Origin: a bacterium | GTDB lineage: Bacteria; Cyanobacteriota; Vampirovibrionia; Gastranaerophilales; Gastranaerophilaceae | Assembly: GCA_017629215.1 (NCBI GenBank) | Contig: JAGBXP010000035.1 | Span: forward strand, 16,845-80,844 | Reading direction: 5' to 3' | DNA: 64,000 bases | Shown: positions 34,173 through 42,402 of the stretch, piece after piece | Numbering within the stretch: the stretch's first letter is position 1 | Layout: each line of letters begins with the position of its first letter | The notes under the pieces: generated by a model | Databases searched by the model: none | Seen by the model: the letters and a program-made list of their open reading frames with translations, nothing else | Told to the model about the DNA's origin: nothing | Position numbers and translations under genes: made by a program

Positions 34173-34656
34173 TGAAAAAATAAATGAAATTTTAAATGAA
34201 CAAATTAATAGGGAGTTTTATTCTGGTTATTTATATTTGTCAATGTCAGCTCATTTAAAAGAATTAGGTTTAAATGGGTTTGCAAAATGGATAAAAATTC
34301 AAGCTAAGGAAGAAGTTGAACACGGCCTAAAAATTTTTGATTATTTAATAAATTCTAATAGCTTTGTTACACTTAAACAAATACGAACACCTGAATTTGA
34401 ATTTCGAGGCGTTTTATCAATTTTTAATCATATTTATGAGCATGAACAATGTATAACTAAATCCATTATGAAAATTGCTCAACTTGCTGACGAAGAATGT
34501 GATAGAACGACATTGGCTTTTATTGATTGGTTTATTAAAGAACAGTTAGAAGAGGAGGAAGCCGTTAAAAATATCATTAAACGCCTTGAACTATTTGGTG
34601 AAGATAAGGTTGCTTTATATCTGATAGATAAAGAGCTTGATGAAAGAGCTGTCTAG
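34165..34656 (+). CDS. ftnA: Ferritin
   Basis: The 163-aa four-helix protein begins MISEKINEILNEQINREFYSGYLY with ferroxidase-site residues in EQINREFYSGYLYL, KEEVEHGLKIFDYL and FIKEQLEEEEAV (Glu and His ligands). It stores iron as ferric mineral, here next to superoxide reductase, limiting peroxide chemistry. GGAGG lies 8 nt before the ATG at 34165. Its TAG overlaps the stop codon of the convergent PurD-like gene within CTAG. Confidence 0.93.
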   Translation: MISEKINEILNEQINREFYSGYLYLSMSAHLKELGLNGFAKWIKIQAKEEVEHGLKIFDYLINSNSFVTLKQIRTPEFEFRGVLSIFNHIYEHEQCITKSIMKIAQLADEECDRTTLAFIDWFIKEQLEEEEAVKNIIKRLELFGEDKVALYLIDKELDERAV

Positions 34657-35456
34657 AGTTTTAATTCGTTTAATTTTTGATAAATTGCAGAATTTAGTAT
34701 GTACAAAAAGTCCGTCTTAATATTTTCAATGTTGGAGTTTTCGCATAAACGCATTTTGAAATCTAACACATACCAATCATTTTTTGTCCAAATAAGTTCA
34801 GTAGTTATAAAACTTATAAAATCAGCTTTTTCTTCTGAGAACATGATATTTAATCGAGTTTTTATTAAATCAAGCCTATCTTCTTGAACTTCTGTTAAAA
34901 TTTCATCTATTGGAAAACTTAATAAGTTTTTTCCATCCCATAATGATAATAAATAAAAAACTTTACCATTAAGATATTCTTCTAAAAAAGTTTCTTGTTC
35001 TATTAATTTTTCTTTTATATCAACAAGCTCTTGCATTGAATTTGCGATTTCTACTGCAAGAGAGTTTTTTGTTTTAATAATAACTGGAAATGTTAAAGGT
35101 ACTTTTATAACAGAAGGATTATTTATTGAATAATAATTCATTAATTGTTTCGCAACCAATCTTGAATTTTCTAAATTATACCATTTCGGATTAACAGCAA
35201 TTATATTTAACAATTTTTTTTTAAATATCTCTACAATTCCAGCTTTTATTAATGTTTTATCTGCAATAATTGCAATATCAATTTGTAAAGCTTTAGCTTT
35301 CCAAGCAAGTTCATTCAAATCTTTATATTCAATATTTGGAATATCTTCTAAAGGTTCTTCAGAAGCAGTGTAAATCTTATCTAAAAGCTTTGACTTTAGA
35401 CAAAGATTGATTATTTTTTGTTCAAATATACCACTGTTAATTATTAGGATGTTCAT
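34653..35456 (-). CDS. Divergent PurD-like (GAR synthetase) ATP-grasp protein
   Basis: The 267-aa protein starts MNILIINSGIFEQKIINLCL and continues SKLLDKIYTA, IDIAIIADKTLIKAGIVEIF, NSRLVAKQLMNYY and VIIKTKNSLAVEIA, tracking the N-terminal and ATP-grasp domains of PurD (MNILIIGSGGREHAL...). The GSGGREHAL glycine-rich site is altered and the chain stops at about two-thirds of the usual 420 residues, with the metal-binding C-terminal ATP-grasp residues not obvious. It may be a repurposed paralogue or decaying. TATAAT ends 7 nt before the ATG with no Shine-Dalgarno. Confidence 0.6.
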   Translation of the reverse strand: MNILIINSGIFEQKIINLCLKSKLLDKIYTASEEPLEDIPNIEYKDLNELAWKAKALQIDIAIIADKTLIKAGIVEIFKKKLLNIIAVNPKWYNLENSRLVAKQLMNYYSINNPSVIKVPLTFPVIIKTKNSLAVEIANSMQELVDIKEKLIEQETFLEEYLNGKVFYLLSLWDGKNLLSFPIDEILTEVQEDRLDLIKTRLNIMFSEEKADFISFITTELIWTKNDWYVLDFKMRLCENSNIENIKTDFLYILNSAIYQKLNELKL

Positions 35457-35469
35457 TCACTATATTATA
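35457..35469 (-). promoter_or_regulatory. -10 box placed for leaderless expression of the PurD-like gene
   Basis: TATAAT (35469-35464) is followed by ATAGTGA and the ATG at 35456, a 7-nt gap. No Shine-Dalgarno fits in the remaining space. Confidence 0.55.
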
Positions 35470-35512
35470 ACATATAGTAATATTAGTTGTAAAAGAATAA
35501 AATTGTTTATGG

Positions 35513-35525
35513 TATAAATATGTGT
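35513..35525 (+). promoter_or_regulatory. Extended -10 placed for leaderless expression
   Basis: TGG-TATAAA (box at 35513-35518) is followed by 7 nt and ATG at 35526. An earlier ATG at 35520 lies too close to the box to be in the mRNA, which decides the start of the next gene. Confidence 0.5.
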
Positions 35526-35930
35526 ATGATGAGTTTAGCAGAATTTATATCACAAAGGCGAGAAGTTGCAGGTTATTCTATTTCTGGATTAGCTGATAGA
35601 GCTTCCATACCATTGGAACTTCTTGAAGAAATAGAATCTGGAAAAGAATTGTTTTTATCAGTTACAATGAGGCAAAAGCTTGCACGTGCTTTAAAATGTT
35701 CTCCTTTTGATATTAAAAAATATGAGAGAGAGTATGAGTTTAAAACTGTTTCTGATGAAGATATTGAACAAATAAAAACTCAAATTCTTAATAGAGAAAC
35801 TAATTTAAGGTGTCCAATATGTGGAGAGCCTTTAGTTACTCGGATTTCAAAAAGATATGACTTAGAGGACAATCTAGTTTTGCAACCAAAGGCTCATTGC
35901 GTAAAATGTGTATTTCAAATTAGAGAATAG
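35526..35930 (+). CDS. HTH protein with C-terminal zinc ribbon
   Basis: The 134-aa protein has a Cro/C1-type helix-turn-helix at about residues 3-60 (AEFISQRREVAGYSISGLADRA then IPLELLEEIESGKELF) and a C-terminal zinc ribbon with CPICGEP and HCVKC (two CxxC pairs 27 residues apart). It is probably a DNA-binding regulator. The start at 35526 is set by the -10 position rather than a ribosome site. It lies opposite to the PurD-like gene, so the two promoters face apart within about 60 bp. Confidence 0.72.
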   Translation: MMSLAEFISQRREVAGYSISGLADRASIPLELLEEIESGKELFLSVTMRQKLARALKCSPFDIKKYEREYEFKTVSDEDIEQIKTQILNRETNLRCPICGEPLVTRISKRYDLEDNLVLQPKAHCVKCVFQIRE

Positions 35931-35952
35931 AGATTTTTATTTATAATAAAAT

Positions 35953-36513
35953 TTATTTTTGTGATTTTATAAATCGTTCTGCGCATTGAAACATCTCTGT
36001 AATCAAGCTAGAGTTGGAATAAATATTCATGCCTGCAGATTCTAAGACTTGTTTTAGTCTATTTTCCCAGATTTTATAAACTTCATTTTGCGATATATTA
36101 AGTGTTTTAGCAATTAAGGATAGTTCTTTGTAATCAATAGGAATTGGCAAAGCACCTCTTAACATATCAACAATATCTATTCTTTTTTTTCGAGGAAATG
36201 ATTTAAGAAAATTTACTACAGATATGCCATTATCTTTTATGTAATCTTTAAGCAATTCTACAGATTCATCAATAAGAATCGGTTCTTGTGGTATTCTATA
36301 TTCTGCAAACTCTTCTGGAGCTATGTCCATGACTGTTGCAATTCTCTCAATAGTTGTGCCTCTTGTAGAAAATGGGACTGTTTCGTCAATCAAATTGTAA
36401 ACGTAAGATAGAGTAACACCTATCATTTCTGCAAAATCTCGTTTGTGAAGCGATGTTTTATCAAGAAATTTTGCAACTTTTTCTGAACTTTTTTCTGGAA
36501 TTATTTGTTTCAT
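35953..36513 (-). CDS. HTH transcriptional regulator
   Basis: The 186-aa protein has an N-terminal Xre-like helix-turn-helix (SLHKRDFAEMIGVTLSYVYNLI with TRGTTIERIATVMDI) and a second helical region containing SLIAKTLNISQNEVYKIWENRL that also looks like a helix-turn-helix. Two DNA-binding units in one chain, or a Xre domain plus dimerisation helices, are both possible. GAGGTGAT precedes the ATG. It diverges from ispF across 180 bp and may regulate it or itself. Confidence 0.72.
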   Translation of the reverse strand: MKQIIPEKSSEKVAKFLDKTSLHKRDFAEMIGVTLSYVYNLIDETVPFSTRGTTIERIATVMDIAPEEFAEYRIPQEPILIDESVELLKDYIKDNGISVVNFLKSFPRKKRIDIVDMLRGALPIPIDYKELSLIAKTLNISQNEVYKIWENRLKQVLESAGMNIYSNSSLITEMFQCAERFIKSQK

Positions 36514-36693
36514 AGTTATATCACCTCATAAGTTTGTATTCATAAAATAATTAATTATAAAAGATTTTATAACCCTATCTTAGATAGACAATATATTAAT
36601 TTCTAAATTTGATATAATTTGAAATAAAATTTATTTTTAAAAAATAAAAGTTTTATATTATGATGTTGATATTAAAATCAAGAGGATAAAGCT

Positions 36694-37176
36694 ATGCAAA
36701 AATTTAGAATAGGTAATGGTTATGATATTCATAGATTAATTGAAGGTAGAGACTTAATAATAGGTGGTATTAAAATAACACACGAAAAAGGTTTATTAGG
36801 TCATTCTGATGCTGATGTTTTGGTTCATGCTATTATTGATGCACTTTTAGGTGCGCTTGCAATGGATGATATTGGTACAATATTCCCAGATACAGATTTG
36901 AAATATAAGAATGCTGATAGTATGTTATTACTAAAAAAAGTCTATAGTAAAGTTAAGAATTCAGGATATAGAATTAATAATATAGACTCAAATATTATTG
37001 CACAAAACCCTAAAATGATGCCTTATATTCCAAAAATGCGAATGGCTATAGCTAATGTTCTTGAAATCAAAGACTCTGATATATCTATTAAAGCAAAAAC
37101 AAAAGAAAACCTTGATGCTGTTGGAGAAAATTTGGCAATAGAAGCAAATGCTGTTGTTTTGTTAGTTCAAGATTAG
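36694..37176 (+). CDS. ispF: 2-C-methyl-D-erythritol 2,4-cyclodiphosphate synthase
   Basis: IspF makes MEcPP in the MEP isoprenoid pathway. The 160-aa protein has RIGNGYDIHRL (zinc-binding Asp and His), GGIKI, LLGHSDADVLVHAIIDALLGA (second His and signature), GTIFPDTD and TKEN. These define the trimeric active site. AGAGGA precedes the ATG. It stands alone between a regulator and a convergent lineage-specific gene. Confidence 0.96.
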   Translation: MQKFRIGNGYDIHRLIEGRDLIIGGIKITHEKGLLGHSDADVLVHAIIDALLGALAMDDIGTIFPDTDLKYKNADSMLLLKKVYSKVKNSGYRINNIDSNIIAQNPKMMPYIPKMRMAIANVLEIKDSDISIKAKTKENLDAVGENLAIEANAVVLLVQD

Positions 37177-37222
37177 TATAAATCTATTTATTAAACAAAA
37201 GTTAAATTAAAAATCTTGAGTC

Positions 37223-39328
37223 TTATGTGAAATACTCGGGTTTATCTAGTGTGTTTGTAGCTTTCATAACTCCTATACGACCAGATTTTTTTTGTATATT
37301 TGTAAAGATTGAACTAATAGCAAATGGGATTAAAACAATTAATGATAAAATAGGAACACCACCAATTATTAGAGTATTTTTTAATGTTTTACCAGCTTTT
37401 CCACTTTCTTGTATTTGTTTTCTAATATTCATTAACATTTCATCTTGGACATTTTCTGTATATTTATTAGCCTTTTTTAATCTATTAATTTCTCTTGCTC
37501 TTTTATTAGTAATAAGATTTAAAATATCTTTTCCAAGATTTATTAAATAATTTGAGAACTTATTTTTTTTGACTTCATTTCTTATAACAGTTTCTATATT
37601 ATCATTTAACTGTGGCAAAATTTCTAGTAGATGTGTGGTAAGCTTTGATATTGGTTCTCTAGTTTCTTTATTTTGCATTAGTTTTTCTAAGGCTTCAGCT
37701 CTCTCATTGCTATTTATAAACTGATTTATTAATTTTTTAATTGACTTATCTTTTTTGCTTGCTTCTTGTAATTCATTTAATGATGTTCTTATAACAGAAT
37801 TTTTGTCTAATGCAAAATTAGCTATCAATTTTCCATATTTTGGAATATTTAATTTACCTTCTAAAAATTGATATGTACCATAATAAAATAGAAGTGTTGG
37901 TCCTAGGCTAAATGGCACAGAAAGAACTGTTTGTAGAATATTTGTAACAGCTTCCATATTTTCTGAATATGATTGCGACATTTCATCTATTTCTTTAAAT
38001 GCAAAAAAAGTTTTTTCTTTTAGTTCTTCAGCTTCTTTAATTTGCTCTGGAGATTTTTCCATCTTCTTCAATTCTGCAAATATTTTAGCTTCTTTTTTTG
38101 CTTCAGTTTTTTTGTATTTATTAAACTCTTTTAAATCTTTAAAATAAGTTTTTATGAATTTTAAATTATAATAGATTTTTTTGAATGGACTAACTTTTTT
38201 ATAATCATTTTCAACTTCACCAGCAGATTTTAATTCATTATCATTGAAATAGACAATAGGAGATAGATCTTTTTTTAACTCTTCTTGAGCTTTATAACGC
38301 CCAACTCGTGCTGCATTTTTTTGCGAGCTTGTACCTGCAATAATTAATATCATTGAAAAGGTTAATGTTGCAAGTTGCCCAAGGCTTTTATTCAATGTAA
38401 CATTTTTTGGAGAAGAAAAAGCTTTTATAAGTTTATTTACTACATACATTAATGGCATAGTAAGAAGTAATTCTAGCATGCTTAATGTCTGAAAAGCGTT
38501 TTCAGTGTTTTCTGAATAATCTTCTGCTTTATTATTGATTATTCTAGATGAGTGTAAAATAAGTTCTTTATTTTCATTTGCTATTTGGATTTCTTCAGGC
38601 GTGTAATTCTTGTTTAATTTATCTTGAAATTCTTTATTTATACCCAGAGTTTGTTCTTTTTTATATTCTTTATAATCTTTTGAAAAATTGAGTATTTGCT
38701 TTATAGATTCTTTAAAAGATTGATTAGTATTTGCATCTGTGTTTTTTTTCACTTTATCTTTTTTATTTAGCTTTGATTTATTTTTTGTTTTTTTATCAGT
38801 TTCGCTTGCCTCTGCTTTTTCTACAATTTCCGTAGCTTCTTTTATTTGCTCTGGAGTATAAGATACAAAACTATTAATATTATTTAAATCTTCTTTCATT
38901 GCTTTATAACGGCCTAATCTAGATGCTTTTACTTGCATTTTTGCTTCAATAGGAGCTAAAAGTAAAGGTAATATAAATGCAGGTATAAAGGATAAAGATG
39001 TATATATAATTGCTTTTGAAGTATTTTTGACTTTAACTCCCATAATTACAAAAGGTAACATGAGTGCAGTAGACGCAAGACCTATAGTATTTTGCATAGC
39101 CATTTCAATATTTTCTGCATAATTTTCAGAACGATTATCCATTATTTTTATAGCATTAATAATTGAATTAGCTTTTCCTCGTATATTTTCTTCTCTTAAT
39201 TTATATTCAGGATTATTTTGGATTAATTTAGATTTTTGCTTATTTTTTATATACAAATTTTCAGAATATTTATCATAAACATTCCAATTTTTAGAAACAT
39301 CTTTAACTGTTGCAATAATATCTGCCAT
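37223..39328 (-). CDS. Large lineage-specific membrane protein with threefold internal repeat
   Basis: The 701-aa protein has no recognised family. Three similar modules are visible. Each opens with a (S/T)PE(Q/E)I helix or related charged stretch, then an Asn/Ser-Glu-x-Tyr-(A/S)-Glu-Asn motif (SENYAEN 67-73, AEDYSEN 268-274, SQSYSEN 451-457), then two or more hydrophobic helices, then a (A/S)R-x-G-RYKA-like motif (ASRLGRYKAM 135-144, AARVGRYKAQ 339-348, SGRIGVMKAT 682-691). The linkers are very Lys-rich. A cytoplasm-facing basic protein with three membrane hairpins is the simplest topology. Its neighbours downstream are a 69-aa and a 93-aa membrane protein of the same style. Confidence 0.65.
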   Translation of the reverse strand: MADIIATVKDVSKNWNVYDKYSENLYIKNKQKSKLIQNNPEYKLREENIRGKANSIINAIKIMDNRSENYAENIEMAMQNTIGLASTALMLPFVIMGVKVKNTSKAIIYTSLSFIPAFILPLLLAPIEAKMQVKASRLGRYKAMKEDLNNINSFVSYTPEQIKEATEIVEKAEASETDKKTKNKSKLNKKDKVKKNTDANTNQSFKESIKQILNFSKDYKEYKKEQTLGINKEFQDKLNKNYTPEEIQIANENKELILHSSRIINNKAEDYSENTENAFQTLSMLELLLTMPLMYVVNKLIKAFSSPKNVTLNKSLGQLATLTFSMILIIAGTSSQKNAARVGRYKAQEELKKDLSPIVYFNDNELKSAGEVENDYKKVSPFKKIYYNLKFIKTYFKDLKEFNKYKKTEAKKEAKIFAELKKMEKSPEQIKEAEELKEKTFFAFKEIDEMSQSYSENMEAVTNILQTVLSVPFSLGPTLLFYYGTYQFLEGKLNIPKYGKLIANFALDKNSVIRTSLNELQEASKKDKSIKKLINQFINSNERAEALEKLMQNKETREPISKLTTHLLEILPQLNDNIETVIRNEVKKNKFSNYLINLGKDILNLITNKRAREINRLKKANKYTENVQDEMLMNIRKQIQESGKAGKTLKNTLIIGGVPILSLIVLIPFAISSIFTNIQKKSGRIGVMKATNTLDKPEYFT

Positions 39329-39360
39329 ATCTATACCAAAACCTAAAAAATTTTTTTTTG

Positions 39361-39570
39361 CTATTCATTAGCTTCTGCTTGTTTCTTTTGTTTGAGATAA
39401 AGTAATGGGAACGGTAATATTGCAAGTATTCCAGCAAGAGTAAGTAATAGAGCTTTATTTTTTTTACCAAAAGAAATTGTATCCTGTTTTGAACTTTGAT
39501 TATTCATTTTGTTGTTTTTGACTTTGTAATTATTATTTGCATAATAACCTCTAATAGATGATATTTTCAT
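39361..39570 (-). CDS. Small single-span membrane protein with ISFGK motif
   Basis: The 69-aa protein starts MKISSIRGYYANNN at 39570, where GAGGTGG lies 5 nt upstream; the earlier codon at 39579 overlaps the ribosome site. An Asn/Lys-rich N-terminal half ends in DTISFGKK, then one hydrophobic helix (ALLLTLAGILAILPFPLLYL) and a charged tail. The MKISSI start and ISFGK motif are shared with neighbouring lineage-specific proteins. Function unknown. Confidence 0.65.
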   Translation of the reverse strand: MKISSIRGYYANNNYKVKNNKMNNQSSKQDTISFGKKNKALLLTLAGILAILPFPLLYLKQKKQAEANE

Positions 39571-39669
39571 GAATGCCACCTCATATTAATTCCTATAATA
39601 TTCTAAAACCTGAAATAATTTTTTTGCTTGAATAAAAAAGTAGGAGAGAATTAATCTCTCCTACTTTTT

Positions 39670-39951
39670 TTATAATTTTTCTTCTATCTCATGTCCAATT
39701 TTTCCACCAATTAATAACCCTCCAGCATATACAGCTAAAATAGCAAGAGGTCCGGCTCCTGGTATTAAAAATGCCGCTGCGATAGTGGTAGCTGCAGCTC
39801 CTGTAGCACCTCCCAAAGATGCACCGACAATATCTTTAAATGCAGGATTATAAGTTTTGCAGGTGCCTGGTTTTCCTGTTTTTGATTGTTTGTTTAAATT
39901 TTGCATTCTTGAGCTTGCATAATAATTTTGGTTAATAGCACTAACTCTCAT
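39670..39951 (-). CDS. Small Gly/Ala-rich membrane protein
   Basis: The 93-aa protein starts MRVSAINQNYYASSRM, similar to the MKISSIRGYYANN start of the next gene, has NPAFKDI at about residues 35-41, and then two Gly/Ala-rich hydrophobic helices (GASLGGATGAAATTIAAAFL and GPLAILAVYAGGLLIGG) resembling glycine-zipper segments. AGGAG precedes the ATG. It probably inserts in a membrane. An unrelated pore-former or small envelope protein is possible; nothing more specific is supported. Confidence 0.65.
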   Translation of the reverse strand: MRVSAINQNYYASSRMQNLNKQSKTGKPGTCKTYNPAFKDIVGASLGGATGAAATTIAAAFLIPGAGPLAILAVYAGGLLIGGKIGHEIEEKL

Positions 39952-40116
39952 AATTTTCTCCTATGTTTTAATAACACTATACAAATATCGAAAATATTTG
40001 ATGAACACCATACACATTTGACCTAGGCTAATTATATCATATATTTACAGCAGTAGCAAATTTTGTATAATAATTTTGTGCAAATTGTTAAGTAATATTA
40101 ATTTTTAAAAAAATAC

Positions 40117-40144
40117 TTGCAAAATTAGAAACTATGTGTATAAT
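40117..40144 (+). promoter_or_regulatory. Promoter of the HU gene
   Basis: TTGCAA (40117-40122) and TATAAT (40139-40144) are 16 bp apart, with TGTG directly before the -10. The leader of about 60 nt contains a small inverted repeat (TGTCA-ATAA-TGACA). Confidence 0.65.
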
Positions 40145-40213
40145 GAAGCTATAAGATATGTGAATGTCAATAATGACACACATAAGAGAGTACTAGTGTA
40201 TAGGAGATTTATC

Positions 40214-40486
40214 ATGAACAAAGAAGAATTAGTAAAAGAGATTTCAAAAAAGACAAAATTATCTCAAAAAGTATCTTCTGAAGTATTATCAGCTACTTTA
40301 GAAATCATCCAAAAAACAGTTGCTAAAGGAAAAAAAGTTACTTTAGTTGGATTTGGAACTTGGGAAGCTCGCAAAAGAGCTGCTAGAACTGGCAGAAACC
40401 CACAAACTGGTAAAGAATTAAAAATTGCTGCAAAAACAGTTCCTGCTTTCTCAGCTGGTAAAAACTTCAAAGAACTTGTAAAATAA
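40214..40486 (+). CDS. hup: HU-family DNA-binding protein
   Basis: The 90-aa protein matches HU/IHF: MNKEELVKEISKKTKLSQKV, then ALEII-like ATLEIIQKTVAKGKKVTLVGFGTW, and the DNA-binding arm ARTGRNPQTGKEL with KTVPAFSAGKNFKELV. It compacts and bends DNA as a dimer. AGGAG precedes the ATG at 40214; the longer reading from 40136 passes through the promoter and is rejected. A strong terminator follows. Confidence 0.95.
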   Translation: MNKEELVKEISKKTKLSQKVSSEVLSATLEIIQKTVAKGKKVTLVGFGTWEARKRAARTGRNPQTGKELKIAAKTVPAFSAGKNFKELVK

Positions 40487-40508
40487 TTATTCTATTTAGA
40501 AGTTTAAA

Positions 40509-40542
40509 AAACGGCAGATTTCTTGGTAGAAATCTGCCGTTT
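40509..40542. terminator. Bidirectional terminator between hup and the NAGPA-domain gene
   Basis: A 14-bp perfect stem (AAACGGCAGATTTC / GAAATCTGCCGTTT) with loop TTGGTA lies between convergent genes; its right arm touches the stop codon of the next gene. Confidence 0.92.
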
Positions 40543-41791
40543 ATCTTTTTAACGTGATTAATTGATTGTTTTTTAAACTGACTATAACCGTATTAGAAAT
40601 TGGTATGCCACCTTTTATTGCAGGTTTGTTGACAACAAGACCGTTAACATACATTACCGTAGAGCCACCACCATCTAAATTCATAGCATTAACACAACCA
40701 AATTCTTTCATTAATTGAGCTAATTCCATTAATGTTAGTCCTATTGACGCTCCTTCTCTACCATCAGCTGTTAACATAATTAAATTGTTGTTTTTTGTAT
40801 AACCAATTGCAGTACGAGGGTTTCTTCCACCTATAGCTGAAAGCTTTTGAGCTGTCATGTCAACAAAGACCTCTCCGTTTCTTACTAAATAAGGTCCTCC
40901 TCCAATGACATGGTTGACATTTTTCCATTCGGGGTTAATTTGCAGGTCTAATTTGAATTTCTTTGCTTTGCTTATTGTCTCTAGTTTTTTTATTGGAGCA
41001 ATAACCACAAAGCCTTTTTCTGGAATTTCAACGCTGTTCGTTGTAATTTTTACGAGTTTACCATTACTCACTACCAATTGCGCACCGTATTTAGGAGATG
41101 ACGGAGAAATTTTACCCCAATCTCTCGTATATACAATTGCATGAGTCGATAACATTCTGGGCTGATTAACATTGTCAATTTTCAAATCTCCTATGTTTGT
41201 TTTCACTAATGCTTTTAATTTAACTCTTGCCATTTCATATTTATTTTCGAAAATTCCAAGTGCAACACGATCATAAATAGGACCTGTATAGATTTTTCGA
41301 TTTATCATTAATGTTCCTAATGGAACTCCAGTTTGAGGTTTAAAATATCCACCGTTAATAGCAACAATTGCGTTTTCTCGTTGGGCGATATTAGAAATTT
41401 TTTCTTTTGAAGCTAAAGTAGTAGAAGCTGTTGCAGGTTCTATCTCAAGATTGTTATTAACATTAGTCGAAAGCTCTATAACATTTATTCGTACAGGACG
41501 ATTATTATAAAATTTAATCATCTGAACATGCTTTATGCCTTTGTCTACTTCATTAATTTTTGAACCTGCATATTTATAATTTAAGTTTTGATTAAATGAT
41601 TGTTCAAGCTTAAATTGATTTTCAATCAACAAATCTAAAGTTGGAGATAATCCAGTGTAGCTTCCATTACTAAAGTCTTTTGCACATAAATTTGCCGTAG
41701 TAGTTAGCAAAAGAGAAATTACAATAATAATCCCACCTGCATTCATTGCAGTTTTTTTTAAATTTTGACTTCGTAAAAATACTGTATCCAT
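40541..41791 (-). CDS. Exported phosphodiester glycosidase (NAGPA-domain) protein
   Basis: The 416-aa protein has an N-terminal hydrophobic segment (about residues 18-38, signal peptide or anchor) and a C-terminal NAGPA domain (PF09992, DUF2233): AINGGYFKPQTGVPLG, VIGGGPYLVRNGE, GRNPRTAIG, LMLTADGREG-like IMLTADGREGASIGLTL and CVNAMNLDGGGSTVMYVNG. The mammalian relative removes GlcNAc from phosphodiesters; bacterial ones act on sugar-phosphate or exopolysaccharide links in the envelope. An AGGT site precedes the ATG. Confidence 0.85.
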   Translation of the reverse strand: MDTVFLRSQNLKKTAMNAGGIIIVISLLLTTTANLCAKDFSNGSYTGLSPTLDLLIENQFKLEQSFNQNLNYKYAGSKINEVDKGIKHVQMIKFYNNRPVRINVIELSTNVNNNLEIEPATASTTLASKEKISNIAQRENAIVAINGGYFKPQTGVPLGTLMINRKIYTGPIYDRVALGIFENKYEMARVKLKALVKTNIGDLKIDNVNQPRMLSTHAIVYTRDWGKISPSSPKYGAQLVVSNGKLVKITTNSVEIPEKGFVVIAPIKKLETISKAKKFKLDLQINPEWKNVNHVIGGGPYLVRNGEVFVDMTAQKLSAIGGRNPRTAIGYTKNNNLIMLTADGREGASIGLTLMELAQLMKEFGCVNAMNLDGGGSTVMYVNGLVVNKPAIKGGIPISNTVIVSLKNNQLITLKR

Positions 41792-42017
41792 TGTTTTTAC
41801 CTAAGTTCAGTAACAGGATACCTTTTTTATTTAAGAGTGGTGTGGGGTTATTAACACTCTAGGTTTAATGTATCAACGTGTCTTTGTATACATTACGCTC
41901 TACTAACATTATAACACACACTTATTTTCGCTACAATCCTTGTTTTATAATACTTTAGAGTGATTTATTTATGGTTAAAAATACACTTATTTGCATTTTA
42001 TATAAGCAAAAGAAAAA

Positions 42018-42041
42018 GTTTGCCAAGAAAGCTTAGCAAAC
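42018..42041 (-). terminator. Hairpin with a T-run on the minus strand
   Basis: GTTTGCCAAG and CTTAGCAAAC pair with one mismatch around AAAG. On the minus strand CTTTTTCTTTT follows. No annotated gene reads into it. Confidence 0.45.
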
Positions 42042-42344
42042 ATTAAATAAACACGAGGATATTAAGAGAGAGAGAATATAAAAGAAACTTTTTTTAATAT
42101 TTTAGCAAAATTGAATGCCTAATTTATTTTATTTCTAATCTTGATTTTATCTATTTCCTTTTCTTGCGTCTTACATATATATAAAGTTTTTTTGATTTGA
42201 AAAATTGCCTTTTTTGAGTTGTTTTTGGGAAAATTGTTACACAACTTAAATTTGTATATATTTAGGATTATCCTTTTATATACAAAGATTATATTTGTTC
42301 GAGGAAATATAATTTAAAAAACTTGGATAAAATACGATATTGCT

Positions 42345-42374
42345 TTACAGAAAGTATTTTTATGGTAGTATAAT
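42345..42374 (+). promoter_or_regulatory. Promoter of gyrA
   Basis: TTACAG (42345-42350) and TATAAT (42369-42374) are separated by 18 bp. The expected start leaves a short leader containing GGATGGAGGAG before the TTG start. Confidence 0.6.
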
Positions 42375-42402
42375 AGAATATGAGGGATGGAGGAGAAGGA
42401 TT

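Larger units (their letters stand above)
41792..42402. other. Long intergenic region upstream of gyrA
   Basis: No convincing protein gene lies in these 611 bp. It contains AGAGTG/CACTCT near 41836, a hairpin at 42018-42041 that reads as a terminator on the minus strand, poly-T and poly-A patches, and the gyrA promoter at the right edge. A minus-strand TATAAT at 42293-42288 could start a roughly 260-nt RNA ending at that hairpin. Confidence 0.5.

Noticed and set aside
38700..38860. Low-complexity Lys-rich stretch as a CRISPR-like or tandem DNA repeat
   Set aside because: It is codon-biased Lys coding inside the 701-aa protein, with no regular spacing.
42340..42402. N-terminal extension of GyrA from an earlier start
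   Set aside because: It would contain the -10 box and ribosome site; the family begins close to the chosen TTG.
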